The notes beneath the pieces are model-generated. The model did not search any database and was not told the DNA's origin. It was given only the letters and a program-made list of their open reading frames with translations. A stretch of 64,000 bases of DNA from Janthinobacterium violaceinigrum. GTDB lineage: Bacteria; Pseudomonadota; Gammaproteobacteria; Burkholderiales; Burkholderiaceae_D. The translations under genes were made by a program, and so were the position numbers. Where the stretch lies: assembly GCF_009208555.1 (NCBI RefSeq), contig NZ_WFLI01000003.1, positions 186,001 to 250,000 of the forward strand, read 5' to 3'. Numbering within the stretch: position 1 is the first letter of the stretch; each line of letters starts with the position of its first letter. This document shows positions 35,041-44,900 of the stretch, piece after piece.

Positions 35041-35451
35041 ATGAAACCTGGATATGCTGCCGTACTGATGGTCATGCTGGCGTGCCCGGCCCAGTCCCGC
35101 GCGCAGGACGCGACATGCGATGCGGACGACAGGGCGGCAGTGACTACGCTCGACGCACTGCCTGCCCAGGTGCAGTACTTGCTGGGGCGCGCCAGGCCGG
35201 GCATCGCGGGGATCGCGGATATCGGTGGAAAATTCAACCCCAGCGACGTTATTCTCGATGACACCGTGCCCATGCGCAGGCTGGTCGGCGGCGTCGCGGG
35301 CCATCGCTGTATCTGGCTGACGGTCGAATACGGCGGCGTGGGGCATTATCAAAAGAAACTGGAATACCGCCTGATCGCCGATATCTGGATGCAGCGGAAG
35401 GGGGCGGACGTCGAGAGGGCGCCAGCCGTCTTGCCCCCTGCGATGCGCTGA
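35041..35451 (+). CDS. Hypothetical secreted protein
   Basis: A 136-residue protein that I do not recognise. A signal peptide is clear: MKPGYAAVLMVMLACPAQ then SRAQDATC, with cleavage near AQ-D. The mature part is about 115 residues with two cysteines (in DATCDAD and HRCIWL) that could form a disulfide, and a strand-rich centre (CIWLTVEYGG). AGAGAGAG precedes the ATG. The 286 bases upstream contain no gene, only an imperfect hairpin after pyk. Confidence 0.6.
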   Translation: MKPGYAAVLMVMLACPAQSRAQDATCDADDRAAVTTLDALPAQVQYLLGRARPGIAGIADIGGKFNPSDVILDDTVPMRRLVGGVAGHRCIWLTVEYGGVGHYQKKLEYRLIADIWMQRKGADVERAPAVLPPAMR

Positions 35452-35496
35452 TGTTGATACCGGTGCTGCCGTGCACCGGCTCTTGCAGGAGTGACC

Positions 35497-36264
35497 GTGA
35501 AACCCAATGACATGCGCATTGCCTTATTGATCGATTGCGATAACGTGAGCAGCACGGCGGTGGAAGGCGTGCTGGCCGAGCTGGCCAAGCATGGCACGGT
35601 TAATGTGCGGCATGCGCATGGCGACTGGAAGAGCAGCTATCTGAGCGGCTGGGTGGAAAAACTGCACCCTAACGCGATACGCCCGTTGCAGCAGTTCGCG
35701 TACACCAGCGGCAAGAACGCGACGGACGCGGCGATGATCATCGATGCGATGGACTTGTTGTACAGCAAGAATGTCGATGGCTTTGCCCTGATGACGAGCG
35801 ACAGCGATTTCACGCCCCTCGTCATGCGCATCCTGGAAAGCGGCTTGCCCGTCTTCGGTTTCGGCGAACGCAAAACGCCGCTGGCGTTCGTGCAGGCGTG
35901 TTCCCAGTTCATCTACATCGAAAACCTGGTGCCTGCGGCGCAAGCCGCGACGGGGCAGGCTGCGGCGGAACCTGTTCGCGACAGCATGCTGACCGAGGAC
36001 CCTGTCTTGAGGCAACTGCTGGTCAATGCCGTGAACCAGACGTCGGAAATCGACGGCTGGTCCCATTTGAGCAAGGTGGGCAAGTACGTTTCCAATACCA
36101 GTTCCTTTTCGCCCATCAATTACGGCTACAAAAAGCTCAGCGAAGTCCTGCGCGCGAGCGGCATGTTCGATATCGAGATGCGCAGCGATAATACCGCGAT
36201 GTACGTCAAGCCCAGCGTGCCGCGCCCGGTGCCGGCGGCAGCGAAGCCCGCGCCAAAACGTTAA
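35497..36264 (+). CDS. NYN-domain putative RNase with OST-HTH/LOTUS domain
   Basis: A 255-residue protein. The N-terminal NYN (PIN-like) domain starts IALLIDCDNV and has the acidic residues DCDN, KNATDAAMIIDAMDLL and TSDSDFTPL, matching a metal-dependent nuclease site. Residues about 165-235 form a LOTUS-type domain (LRQLLVNAV, WSHLSKVGKYVSN, YGYKKLSEVLRASGMFDIE). Such proteins are thought to act on RNA. GTG 35497 is preferred because AGGAG (35487-35491) precedes it by 5 bases. Stands alone; the C-terminal tail is proline/alanine rich. Confidence 0.85.
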   Translation: MKPNDMRIALLIDCDNVSSTAVEGVLAELAKHGTVNVRHAHGDWKSSYLSGWVEKLHPNAIRPLQQFAYTSGKNATDAAMIIDAMDLLYSKNVDGFALMTSDSDFTPLVMRILESGLPVFGFGERKTPLAFVQACSQFIYIENLVPAAQAATGQAAAEPVRDSMLTEDPVLRQLLVNAVNQTSEIDGWSHLSKVGKYVSNTSSFSPINYGYKKLSEVLRASGMFDIEMRSDNTAMYVKPSVPRPVPAAAKPAPKR

Positions 36265-36397
36265 GCCGGCGTAGGCGCGGAGTGCGGGACAGGCTGCAGC
36301 GTAGCGTGCGGGCGGCTCCCCGATGGCGCGCCACGCTGAAACAACAGTTTGCCAGGCTGGGCAGGCGCCGGCATTGACGCCGGCGGCAATGATTTGT

Positions 36398-36416
36398 GAT
36401 AATGAGAATTATTATC
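36398..36416. promoter_or_regulatory. Fur box
   Basis: GATAATGAGAATTATTATC matches the Fur consensus GATAATGATAATCATTATC at 17 of 19 bases. It lies 71 bases before the FecI-like sigma gene and should repress the whole fecI-fecR-receptor operon when iron is plentiful. Confidence 0.9.
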
Positions 36417-36487
36417 AATTGAGTCGCTTGCCTTGCGGCCGGCCGCCATCGCGGCCGCGCCTTGCCTTGAGCGCATCGGAGTCCCTA

Positions 36488-36994
36488 GTGAACATTGCGC
36501 AATCCGGCGAATCGATCGCAGTCATTTACAGCAATCATCATGGCTGGCTGATGCGCTGGCTGCGCGCCAAGCTGCAGTGCGCCGACCACGCGGCCGACCT
36601 GGCGCAGGATACCTTCGTGCGCCTGCTGACGGTGCCGCCTGAAGGCCGGCAGACCCTGCGCGAACCGCGCGCCTACCTGACGACCGTGGCGCAGCGCCTG
36701 CTGATCGACCATTACCGGCGCGTGTCGCTGGAGCAGGCGTGGCTGGAAACCCTGGCGCAGCAGCCCGATCTGCTGATGCAGTCGCCGGAAGAGCGGCTGC
36801 TCGTGCGCGAAGCCCTGCAGCGCATCGATACCATGCTGGACGGCTTGCCGCCGCTGGTGCGCAGCGCCTTCCTGCTGGCCCATGTCGATGGCCTCGGCTA
36901 TGGGGAAATCGCCGGGCGCCTGGCCGTGAGCGAGCGCAGCATCAAGCGCTACATGGTGCAGGCGTTCGAGCGCTGCATCCTGCTGATCCTGTGA
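36488..36994 (+). CDS. ECF sigma factor, FecI-like
   Basis: A 168-residue iron-starvation sigma factor. Region 2 includes HHGWLMRWLRAKLQCADHAADLAQDTFVRL and the AYLTTVAQRLLIDHYRR stretch. Region 4 is GLGYGEIAGRLAVSERSIKRYM. I chose GTG 36488, with GGAG at 36478-36481, because upstream codons do not match the family. In the family the sigma factor is released by the FecR partner when the receptor binds its iron chelate, and then transcribes the receptor gene. It overlaps fecR by four bases and is preceded by a Fur box. Confidence 0.92.
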   Translation: MNIAQSGESIAVIYSNHHGWLMRWLRAKLQCADHAADLAQDTFVRLLTVPPEGRQTLREPRAYLTTVAQRLLIDHYRRVSLEQAWLETLAQQPDLLMQSPEERLLVREALQRIDTMLDGLPPLVRSAFLLAHVDGLGYGEIAGRLAVSERSIKRYMVQAFERCILLIL

Positions 36995-37959
36995 ACCGGG
37001 CCATCGACCCGCGCGCGGCGCGCGCCGCAGCGCAATGGCTGGTGCGCCTGCATGCGGGCCCCTTGACTGCAGCCGAGCAACAGGCGTTCGAGGCCTGGCG
37101 CGCCGGCGATCCCGCGCACGAAACGGCCTGGCAGCGGGCCGAGCTCGTGTGCAGCACCCTGGCCAGCGTGCCCCCCGCGCTGCGCCAGGCGGCGGACGGG
37201 GCGCCCCAGTCGCCGCAGCGGCGTGCCGTACTCTACGGCCTGGCGGGGCTGATCGCGGCCGGCCCGGCCCTGTGGCTGGCCAGTCAGTCAGAGCCCTGGC
37301 AAGCGTGGCGCGCCGCCATCCGCACGGCCAGGGGCGAAATCCGCCATATGAACTTGCCTGATGGCACGCAACTGGTGCTCAACACGGACACGGCCATCGA
37401 CGTGCGCTTTGACGACGGGGCGCGGCTCGTGGTCTTGCATGCGGGTGAAATCCACGTTGGCACGGCGCACGATGGCGCCGTGCCGGCGCGCCCGTTCCTC
37501 GTGCGCAGCAACAATGGCGCCGTACGCGCGCTGGGCACGCATTTCAGCGTGCGCCACCTAGGCAGCGTGCTGGCGTCGCGCACGCAGGTGAGCGTCAGCG
37601 AGGGCGCCGTCGAAATCCAGCCATCGCAGGCGTCCGGGGCCGTTCGCAGGGTCGATGCGGGCCAGCAGGGCAGTTTCGATGATCGTGCCGTTTCGGCCTT
37701 GACGCCGCTGGCGCCGCACGCCGCCGGCTGGCTGCAGGGCGTGCTGATCGCCGAGCGCATGCCGCTGGGCGAGGTGCTCGACCACGTGGCGCGCTACCGC
37801 TACGGCGTGCTGCGCTGCGATCCCGCGCTGGCCGCCATGCCCGTGGACGGCATCTTCCAGCTGAGCGACCCGGACAACATCCTGCTCTTGCTGCAGCGTT
37901 CCCTGCCGATCCGGCTGGTACGCCGCACGCGCTACTGGATCAGCGTCGAGGCGGTCTGA
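36991..37959 (+). CDS. FecR-family anti-sigma/signal transducer
   Basis: A 322-residue protein. Residues 1-60 are the cytoplasmic DUF4880-type sigma-binding part (AAQWLVRLHAGPLTAAEQQAFEAWRAGDP). One membrane helix lies at about 78-96 (AVLYGLAGLIAAGPALWLA). The periplasmic FecR domain carries LPDGTQLVLNTDTAIDVRF and a late STN-like portion. It passes the receptor signal to the sigma factor. GTG 36991 overlaps the sigma stop (GTGA), so the two are translated together. Confidence 0.92.
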   Translation: MNRAIDPRAARAAAQWLVRLHAGPLTAAEQQAFEAWRAGDPAHETAWQRAELVCSTLASVPPALRQAADGAPQSPQRRAVLYGLAGLIAAGPALWLASQSEPWQAWRAAIRTARGEIRHMNLPDGTQLVLNTDTAIDVRFDDGARLVVLHAGEIHVGTAHDGAVPARPFLVRSNNGAVRALGTHFSVRHLGSVLASRTQVSVSEGAVEIQPSQASGAVRRVDAGQQGSFDDRAVSALTPLAPHAAGWLQGVLIAERMPLGEVLDHVARYRYGVLRCDPALAAMPVDGIFQLSDPDNILLLLQRSLPIRLVRRTRYWISVEAV

Positions 37960-38052
37960 AGAAATTATTTGCCGCCCGCCTGTCCCTTTTTGGGGATTGC
38001 TTCGTCATACAAGGTAGAGAACGAACAATCCGAACCATCGAAAGGGTTTTAC

Positions 38053-40551
38053 ATGGCTGTGCAGCACCGCATATTTTCACCGTGGACGCCACTCGCGCTC
38101 CATCCCACCACGGGCGCCGTGCGCGCCGCGCTGATCCTGCTGCTGACCGTGGGCGCCGCTGGCGCCGGCTTGCCGCACACGGCGCTGGCCGCCGAGGCCA
38201 GCCCATCCGCGAGCGTGCGCGACTACAATATTCCCGCCGGCAGCCTGCGCGGCGCGTTGTCCACGTTTGCCATCGCCGCCGGCATCAACCTGTCCACGCA
38301 GGGCGTGGCGCTGGACGGCCTGGCCACGCCAGGCTTGCAGGGCCGCCATGGCGTTGCCGCGGGCCTGCAAAAACTGCTGCAAGGCAGCGGGCTGGAAGTG
38401 ACGGACGGTGGCAACGGTAATTACCTGTTGCGCAAGATCAATACGAGCACGGCCGATGGCGGCATGGAGAGCATGCCCGCCGTCGTCGTCAGCGCCGAGG
38501 CGGACCGCGCCACGGAAGGCACGGGACTTTATACGTCGCGCAATCTGTCGACGGCCACGGGCTTGAACCTGTCGCAGCGCCACACGCCGCAAACGGTCAG
38601 CGTCATTTCGCGCCAGCAAATGGAGGATTTCGATCTGACCACCTTGCAGGACGTGGCGCGGGCCACGCCCGGCATCTATGGCAAGACGCAGGGCGTGTCC
38701 GATCAGGAAACCACGTATTTCGCGCGCGGTTTTGCCTTGAGCCACGTCAATGTCGATGGCTTGCCGCTCGATGTGACGGGTTTTAATGAACGCAATGTCT
38801 CCGCCGACATGCTGATGTACGACCGCGTGGAAGTGGTGCGCGGCGCCACGGGGCTGATGGAAGGGGCGGGCGCGCCGTCGGGCAGCATCAACATGATACG
38901 CAAGCGCCCCACGGCCACGCCCTTGCTGAACGCGTCCGCCCACTTGGGCAGCTGGAAGGACCGGCAATTGACGGTGGACGCCAGCAATGCGCTGAACGAG
39001 TCGGGCAGCGTGCGCGGGCGCGTGGCGGCCAGCTGGCGCGACAGCGACAGCTTCGTCGACGTGGTCAACAACAGGAACAGCACCGTGTATGCGATCGTCG
39101 AGGCGGACCTGACGCCATCGACCACGGCCGGCATCGGTTTTTCGCGCCAGCACAGCCGCACCGACGGCGTGTTCGTCGGCTTGCCCACGTTTACCGATGG
39201 CAGCCACATGCCCTTGCCCCGCTCGACCTTCCTGAATAATGCGGACTCGTTCCAGAAACGCGACAACAACGTCGTCTTTGCCGACCTGGAAACCAGGCTG
39301 GAGAAGGGCTGGCGCAGCCGCTTCGCCATCACGCATATCGATGCCTCGTCCAGCACGCGCAACACCACCAACAGCCGCATCGATGGCGAAGTATACAAGC
39401 TGAGCCAGTCGGAAACGGGCTGGAAGTACAATACGGAACAAGTGGTGGCCGACTGGCGCCTGAGCGGCCCCGTCACGTGGTTCGGCCGCCAGCACGACGT
39501 GATCGTGGGCGCCAGCTACCGCCACGACGATTCGGACGCGGGCCAGAGCTGGGAGGGCGCGGGCACGCGCGTGATCGACATCCGTAGCTGGAATCCGTAC
39601 GCCTACCCGATGCGCGGCACGGCGTTCGAGCCCTACAACTGGGGCCGCAAGACGAACGAGAAGGGCTTGTATGCGGCCGGCAACTTCAGCCTGGCCGATC
39701 CCCTGCGCCTGGTGCTGGGCGGGCGCTTCGGCTGGTACGCGCAGGACGTGACGGGCTGGTATTCCTCCAATCCCGCATGGCGCCGCAGCCTGACGGAAAA
39801 CGCGAAGTTCACGCCGTATGCGGGCCTCGTCTACGATGTGGACCAGCACCATTCCGTGTATGCGAGCGGCACGCAGATTTTCGAGCCGCAAAGCTCGCTG
39901 GATGTGCGCGGCAATACCTTGCCGCCGCTGAGCGGCACCAACCTGGAAGTGGGCGTCAAGGGCGAGTATTTCGGCGGCAGGCTCAATGCCAGCGGCGCCT
40001 TGTTCCGCATCAGGCAGAACAACCGCGCCATGGCCGATGAAGTCAATTGCCCCACGGGCGGCGCCATCTACTGCGCCCGCGCGGCGGGGCAGGTGCAGAG
40101 CGAGGGTGTCGACCTGCAATTGTCGGGTTCGCCATTGCCGGGCTGGCAGATCGCGGGCGGCTACACCTATGTGCTGGCCAAGTACACGAAGGACAGCGTG
40201 GCGGCGAATATCGGCCAGCGCATCGCCACGGACGAGCCGAAGCAGCTGTTCAAGCTGATGACGAATGTGCAGCTGAACGGCAGCCTGGCGCGCTGGAACC
40301 TGGGCGCCTCCGTCTACGCGCAGGACAAGATCTACCGCCGCGATCCCGGCTACCTGACGCGGCAGGGCGGCTATGCGCTGGTCGGCCTGACGGCCGGCTA
40401 CCGCCTCAGCGAGCAGCTGCAGCTGCGCGTAAACGTCGATAATGTGCTCGATCGCCGCTACTACCAGGGACTCGGCTATTCCTGGTCGGGCGGGCTGGAA
40501 CGCTACGGCGCGCCGCGCAGCGTGCTGGTCTCGCTGAACTACAAGATGTAA
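38053..40551 (+). CDS. TonB-dependent siderophore receptor with signalling (STN) domain
   Basis: An 832-residue outer-membrane receptor. A long signal peptide ends near HTALAAEA. The STN domain follows at about 55-105 (YNIPAGSLRGALSTFAIAAGINLS). The plug starts around the SQRHTPQTVSVISRQQMEDF region, with YDRVEVVRGATGLMEGAGAPSG and NMIRKRPT, and the 22-strand barrel ends in a terminal VLVSLNYKM. The layout is that of ferric-siderophore receptors that both import and signal to FecR/FecI. The siderophore is not predictable. ATG 38053 has AAAGGG upstream. Confidence 0.93.
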   Translation: MAVQHRIFSPWTPLALHPTTGAVRAALILLLTVGAAGAGLPHTALAAEASPSASVRDYNIPAGSLRGALSTFAIAAGINLSTQGVALDGLATPGLQGRHGVAAGLQKLLQGSGLEVTDGGNGNYLLRKINTSTADGGMESMPAVVVSAEADRATEGTGLYTSRNLSTATGLNLSQRHTPQTVSVISRQQMEDFDLTTLQDVARATPGIYGKTQGVSDQETTYFARGFALSHVNVDGLPLDVTGFNERNVSADMLMYDRVEVVRGATGLMEGAGAPSGSINMIRKRPTATPLLNASAHLGSWKDRQLTVDASNALNESGSVRGRVAASWRDSDSFVDVVNNRNSTVYAIVEADLTPSTTAGIGFSRQHSRTDGVFVGLPTFTDGSHMPLPRSTFLNNADSFQKRDNNVVFADLETRLEKGWRSRFAITHIDASSSTRNTTNSRIDGEVYKLSQSETGWKYNTEQVVADWRLSGPVTWFGRQHDVIVGASYRHDDSDAGQSWEGAGTRVIDIRSWNPYAYPMRGTAFEPYNWGRKTNEKGLYAAGNFSLADPLRLVLGGRFGWYAQDVTGWYSSNPAWRRSLTENAKFTPYAGLVYDVDQHHSVYASGTQIFEPQSSLDVRGNTLPPLSGTNLEVGVKGEYFGGRLNASGALFRIRQNNRAMADEVNCPTGGAIYCARAAGQVQSEGVDLQLSGSPLPGWQIAGGYTYVLAKYTKDSVAANIGQRIATDEPKQLFKLMTNVQLNGSLARWNLGASVYAQDKIYRRDPGYLTRQGGYALVGLTAGYRLSEQLQLRVNVDNVLDRRYYQGLGYSWSGGLERYGAPRSVLVSLNYKM

Positions 40552-40625
40552 CGGCTGCGCCAGCGGAGCGCGCCCGTCCGGGCGCCTCTGCTACACTGCC
40601 GCCGTCTTTATCTTTCCAATTTGCC

Positions 40626-40994
40626 ATGACCGCCACGCCTGCATCGACTCCCCTGAAAAATGCTTTCCAACAATCGCGCGCCGAGAACAACATCGAGCTG
40701 ATCCTGCCCGAGCTGCTGGCCGCGCAATTGCACGTCGTGATCGGCGGACAAAGCGAGCAGATCGACCTGTTCCTCGTGCCGTCGCCCAATCCCGAGCGCC
40801 GCTGCGTGACGGTGGCGGAAGATCCCGCTTTCCTGGCCGGCATCGCGTTTCCCAACATTCCCGTGACGGGCGCGCAATTGCTTGCCTCGATCCCGGCCGA
40901 GATCGAGATCGTCATCCTGCATGGCGACGGCGCCAATTACCTGACGCGCGAGCAGCTGGCCTGGTTCCGCGCCATGCTGGCGCAGAACGCTTGA
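40626..40994 (+). CDS. SseB N-terminal-like small protein
   Basis: A 122-residue cytosolic protein. The pattern of LPELLAAQLHVVIGG followed by an acidic, proline-containing middle and ILHGDGANYLTREQLAWF resembles the N-terminal domain of SseB-family proteins. That assignment is tentative, because no diagnostic motif exists. It overlaps the next gene by four bases, implying one transcript. The function is not known. Confidence 0.55.
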   Translation: MTATPASTPLKNAFQQSRAENNIELILPELLAAQLHVVIGGQSEQIDLFLVPSPNPERRCVTVAEDPAFLAGIAFPNIPVTGAQLLASIPAEIEIVILHGDGANYLTREQLAWFRAMLAQNA

Positions 40995-41647
40995 GCGGAG
41001 AACCGGCGCGCACCCTGAAACCGGTGCGCGCCGAATGGATCTGCTTTGCGCCGGCCGACGATGCTGCGGCCCAGGCGGCGCTGATGGCGGATATGCGTCC
41101 CGTGCTGTCGCGCAGCGTGCTGCTGGGCGGTTGCGCGCTGATCCTCGCCTTCATGCTGCAAGCCGTCTGGCGCAACGTGCCGTATGCGGGCGAGGCAGTG
41201 TTGTTCGGTCCGCTGGCGCTGGCCGCCTGGGTGGCTGGCCTGGTACTGTTTCCCGGACGGGGCCTGCTCTTTCATGCGGAGCTGGGCGACGGGGGCCTGT
41301 TGCTGCGGCGACAGGCGCGACGCTTGCCCGGCTGGGATAAAAGCGTGCTGCTGGACTTGACGCAGCTGCAGCGGCTGGAAGTGGTCACGTATGGGGGCGC
41401 GTTGCAGGTCTACCGGACCGCGGCGCCGCTGGCGCGCGTGGAGCTGCTGCTCTACACGACCTTGGGGGACTGTCCGCTGATCCGCGTGGTGGGCCTGAAC
41501 TTGCCCGTGCCGCAACGCTGGTCCTTGTGCCAGATCAAGGAGGAGCTCGTCCGCCGTTGTAAACTGGCCGGTATCCCTGTCAGCGAGACGTTCGGCCCGC
41601 TGAGCCAGCAATCCGAGGCCATCCGCGCGCGCTGGCCGCAGGCGTAG
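40991..41647 (+). CDS. Hypothetical membrane protein
   Basis: About 218 residues from TTG 40991, overlapping the previous stop; I do not recognise the family. Two membrane helices lie at about 42-60 (VLLGGCALILAFMLQAVW) and 69-88 (AVLFGPLALAAWVAGLVLF), then a soluble C-terminal domain of about 130 residues with a hydrophobic core, possibly PH-like. A later start cannot be excluded because no clear ribosome site precedes the TTG. Probably co-expressed with the SseB-like protein. Confidence 0.55.
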   Translation: MSGEPARTLKPVRAEWICFAPADDAAAQAALMADMRPVLSRSVLLGGCALILAFMLQAVWRNVPYAGEAVLFGPLALAAWVAGLVLFPGRGLLFHAELGDGGLLLRRQARRLPGWDKSVLLDLTQLQRLEVVTYGGALQVYRTAAPLARVELLLYTTLGDCPLIRVVGLNLPVPQRWSLCQIKEELVRRCKLAGIPVSETFGPLSQQSEAIRARWPQA

Positions 41648-41998
41648 GAGGGCATTGTCGCATCGCCGCCGCAATAAATATCAGTTTTGATAACTGTATT
41701 GCTGAAGTCCTATGAATATTTTCGCAAAGCAACTATACTCATGGCTCTTTAAAAAATCATCGTCACGCTGGCGGCCAGCCATCCGCGCCAGAGTTCGTAC
41801 GCATTCCGCTTGTTCTCTCTGAACGAGCACCTTTCCCCCGCGCGGCAGGCGCGGGCGTGATGACCGAGCCTTGCCCTGGTCGACTGCTACCGTTGTCATT
41901 TTCGCTGTGTTGCCGCTTTACTAAAAAGCCTGGCACCGGCGCGCGGTGCACAGTCATGTTTTGCGACGTTAGGTTTCACTCTCTTATGCCACGACAGT
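41648..41998. other. Intergenic region of 351 bases
   Basis: No gene recognised. It holds a small palindrome, CAGTT-TTGAT-AACTG (41682-41696), an AT-rich stretch with TATACT near 41735 that could be a -10, and a GC hairpin CCCGCGC/GCGCGGG (41837-41855) without a T tract. These may form the promoter and leader of the large hybrid kinase gene. Confidence 0.5.
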
Positions 41999-44900
41999 AT
42001 GTTTAGTTCCATCTTTACCGCATCGACCGATACCATGCCGTACATCTACGGCACGCACGATGTCGGGCTGGTGCTGTTTTCCATCGGTATCGCCATCTTT
42101 GCCTCGTTCATGGCCTTGCAGATCGCCGGCATGGCGCGCAGCAGCGAGCGGGGCTTCCAGCGCCAGACGGCCATCATCACGGGCGCCATCGCGCTCGGCG
42201 GCGGCATCTGGTCCATGCATTTCATCGGCATGCTGGCCTTCGACATCTGCACGCGCGTGTCCTTCGACCCCAGCCTGACCCTGCTGTCGATGCTGCCCGG
42301 CGTGGCGGCGTCGTGGGTGGCGCTGCACTTGCTGGCGCGCCCGCGCATCAGCTGGCGCCAGCTGGTGGTGGGCGGCGTGCTGGTGGGGCTGGGCATCGGC
42401 TCCATGCATTACAGCGGCATGGCCGCCATGCAGACCTCGCTGACCCTGCATTACCAGCCGTGGCTGTTTGCCCTGTCGCTGCTGGTGGCCGTCGTCATGG
42501 CCATGCTGGCGCTGTGGATACGCTTCGGCCTGCATGCCTTGCGCCAGCGCCTCAGCCCGCTGGCGGCGCTGCTGGTCAGCAGTGTCGTTATGGGCCTGGC
42601 CATTTCCGGCATGCATTACACGGGCATGCTGGCCGCGCGCTTTTCCGGCACCCCCACCGTGGGCGACAACACGATCACGGTGCAAGCCTCGTTCGTGGCC
42701 CTGGCCGTGGCCTTGATCACCGTCACCCTGACCGTTTTCGTGGCGGCCGCGAACGGTTTGCTGCGCTACCGCCAGCTGCTGCGCCATGCCAGTGCCAGCG
42801 AGTCGCGCCTGCGCGCCATCGTCGATACGGCGGCCGATGGCCTGATCACCATCGACGGCCAGGGCAAGGTGCGCTCCTTCAATCCCGCCGCGGAAAGCCT
42901 GTTCGGCTGGCGCGAAGCCGAGATCGTGGGACGCGACGCCAGCGTGCTGCTGCAGCCGGCCGACGCGGCCGAATACGAGGGCTATCTGCGCGACTACCTG
43001 GAAACGGGCGCCTCGCGCATCCTCGACAGCGGACGCGAACTCGATGGTTGCCACAAGGACGGCGCCGTGCTGCCCATGCGCGTGGCCATCGGCAAGATCG
43101 ACACGCCGGGCCAGCCCCTGTTCGTGGCGTTTGTCACGGACATGCGCTCGTCGCGCAGCATGGAGCAGGCGCTCAAGGACAGCGAGCGCCAGTACCGCAC
43201 CTTGATCCGCAATATCCCCGGCGTCTCGTTCCACTGCAGCTTCGCGCCCGAATGGAAGATGATCTTCATCAGCGACGCCGTCTTCAACCTGACGGGCTGG
43301 ATGCCGCAGGACTTCGTCGACGGGCGGGTCAGGCTGTTCGACCTCGTGCACCCGGACGACCGCCAGCGCGTCAACGACACCTGCGTGCAGGCGGCCGGCG
43401 AAAAGCGCGACTTCGAGAACGTCTACCGCCTGATCCACCGCGACGGGCGCGAGCGCTGGGTGCGCGAAAGCAGCGGCCCCGTGCTCGACAACGACGGCGT
43501 TGTGCGCTGGATCGACGGCGTCATCCTCGACATCACGGAAAGCGAATTGCGCAATGCCGAGTACGAAGGCAAGGTGACGGCCATCTCGCGCGCGACGGCC
43601 GTCGCGGAATTCGACCTGCAGGGGCGCATCCTGGCGGTCAACGAGAACTTCCTCGACCTGGTCGGCTACCGGCCCGACGACGTGCTGGGCCTGCACCACA
43701 GCATCTTCTGCGAGCCGGGCTATGTGACTTCGCCCGATTACATCGCGTTCTGGCAGCACCTGGCGCAGGGCGAATTCAATACGGGCGAGTACAAGCGCAT
43801 CTGCAAGGATGGCCGGGAAGTGTGGATACAGGCTTCCTACAACCCCATCTTCAATACGGACGGCAAGCCGTTCAAGGTGGTCAAGCTGGCCACCGACGTG
43901 AGCGAACGGCGCGCCATGCAGGAAAACCTGCGCGCGGCCAAGGACCGCGCCGAGCTGGCGGCCGAATCGAAGACCAGCTTCCTGGCCAACATGAGCCATG
44001 AAATCCGCACGCCGATGAACGCCATCATCGGCTTCACGGAAGTGCTGCTGGGGACCGCCCTGGACAGCCTGCAGCGCCGCCATCTGGGCACGGTGCGCCA
44101 GTCGGCCCGTTCCCTGCTCGATCTGCTCAACGACATCCTCGACACGGCCAAGCTGGAAAAAGGCGCGACCGAGCTGGAACTGGTGGACTTTTCGCTGCCG
44201 GACCTGGTCGACCATGTCGCCGCGTCGCTGCGCATCACGGCGCATGCGCGCGACCTGGTGCTGCATGTGGATGTCGACCCTGGCATGGGCCAGTTCTTCC
44301 TGGGCGATGCGCGCCGGGTGCAGCAGGTGCTGACGAATTTGATCGGCAACGCCGTCAAGTTCACGGAGGTGGGCCATGTGCGCGTGGCCGTCGGCATGCA
44401 GGGCGAGCAGGTGCATATCGCCGTGCACGACACGGGCATCGGCATTCCCGCCGACCGCCTGGACAAGATTTTCGCCCCATTTACGCAAGCCGATTCGTCC
44501 ATGAGCCGCCGCTTTGGCGGCACGGGCCTGGGCACGACGATTTCGCTGCAGCTGGTCGAACTGATGGGGGGCACCATCACGGTGGAAAGCACTCTGGGCG
44601 TGGGCAGCGTGTTCCACGTGCTGCTGCCGCTGGCGCCGGGCAAGGCCGTGGCGCGCCGCAGCGAGCAGCCCGTGGTGGCCTTGCCGCCGCTGCGCATCCT
44701 GGCGGCCGACGACGTGCCGCAGAACGTGGAGCTGCTGCTGATCAGCCTGGGCGCGGCCGGCCACCAGGTGATCGCCGCCAGCGACGGCGAGAGCGCCGTG
44801 CGCGAATTCGGCAAGGGCGGTTTCGATATTGTGCTGATGGACGTGCAGATGCCGCGCATGGATGGCCTGGAAGCGGCGCGCCTGATCCGCGTGCACGAGC

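Noticed and set aside
36367..36384. GCCGGC-ATTGAC-GCCGGC hairpin before the Fur box
   Set aside because: A 6-base GC palindrome is expected by chance in such DNA and no T tract follows.
41682..41696. CAGTT-TTGAT-AACTG palindrome as a regulator site
   Set aside because: The arms are only 5 bases and no second copy or known consensus supports it. Mentioned only within the intergenic entry.
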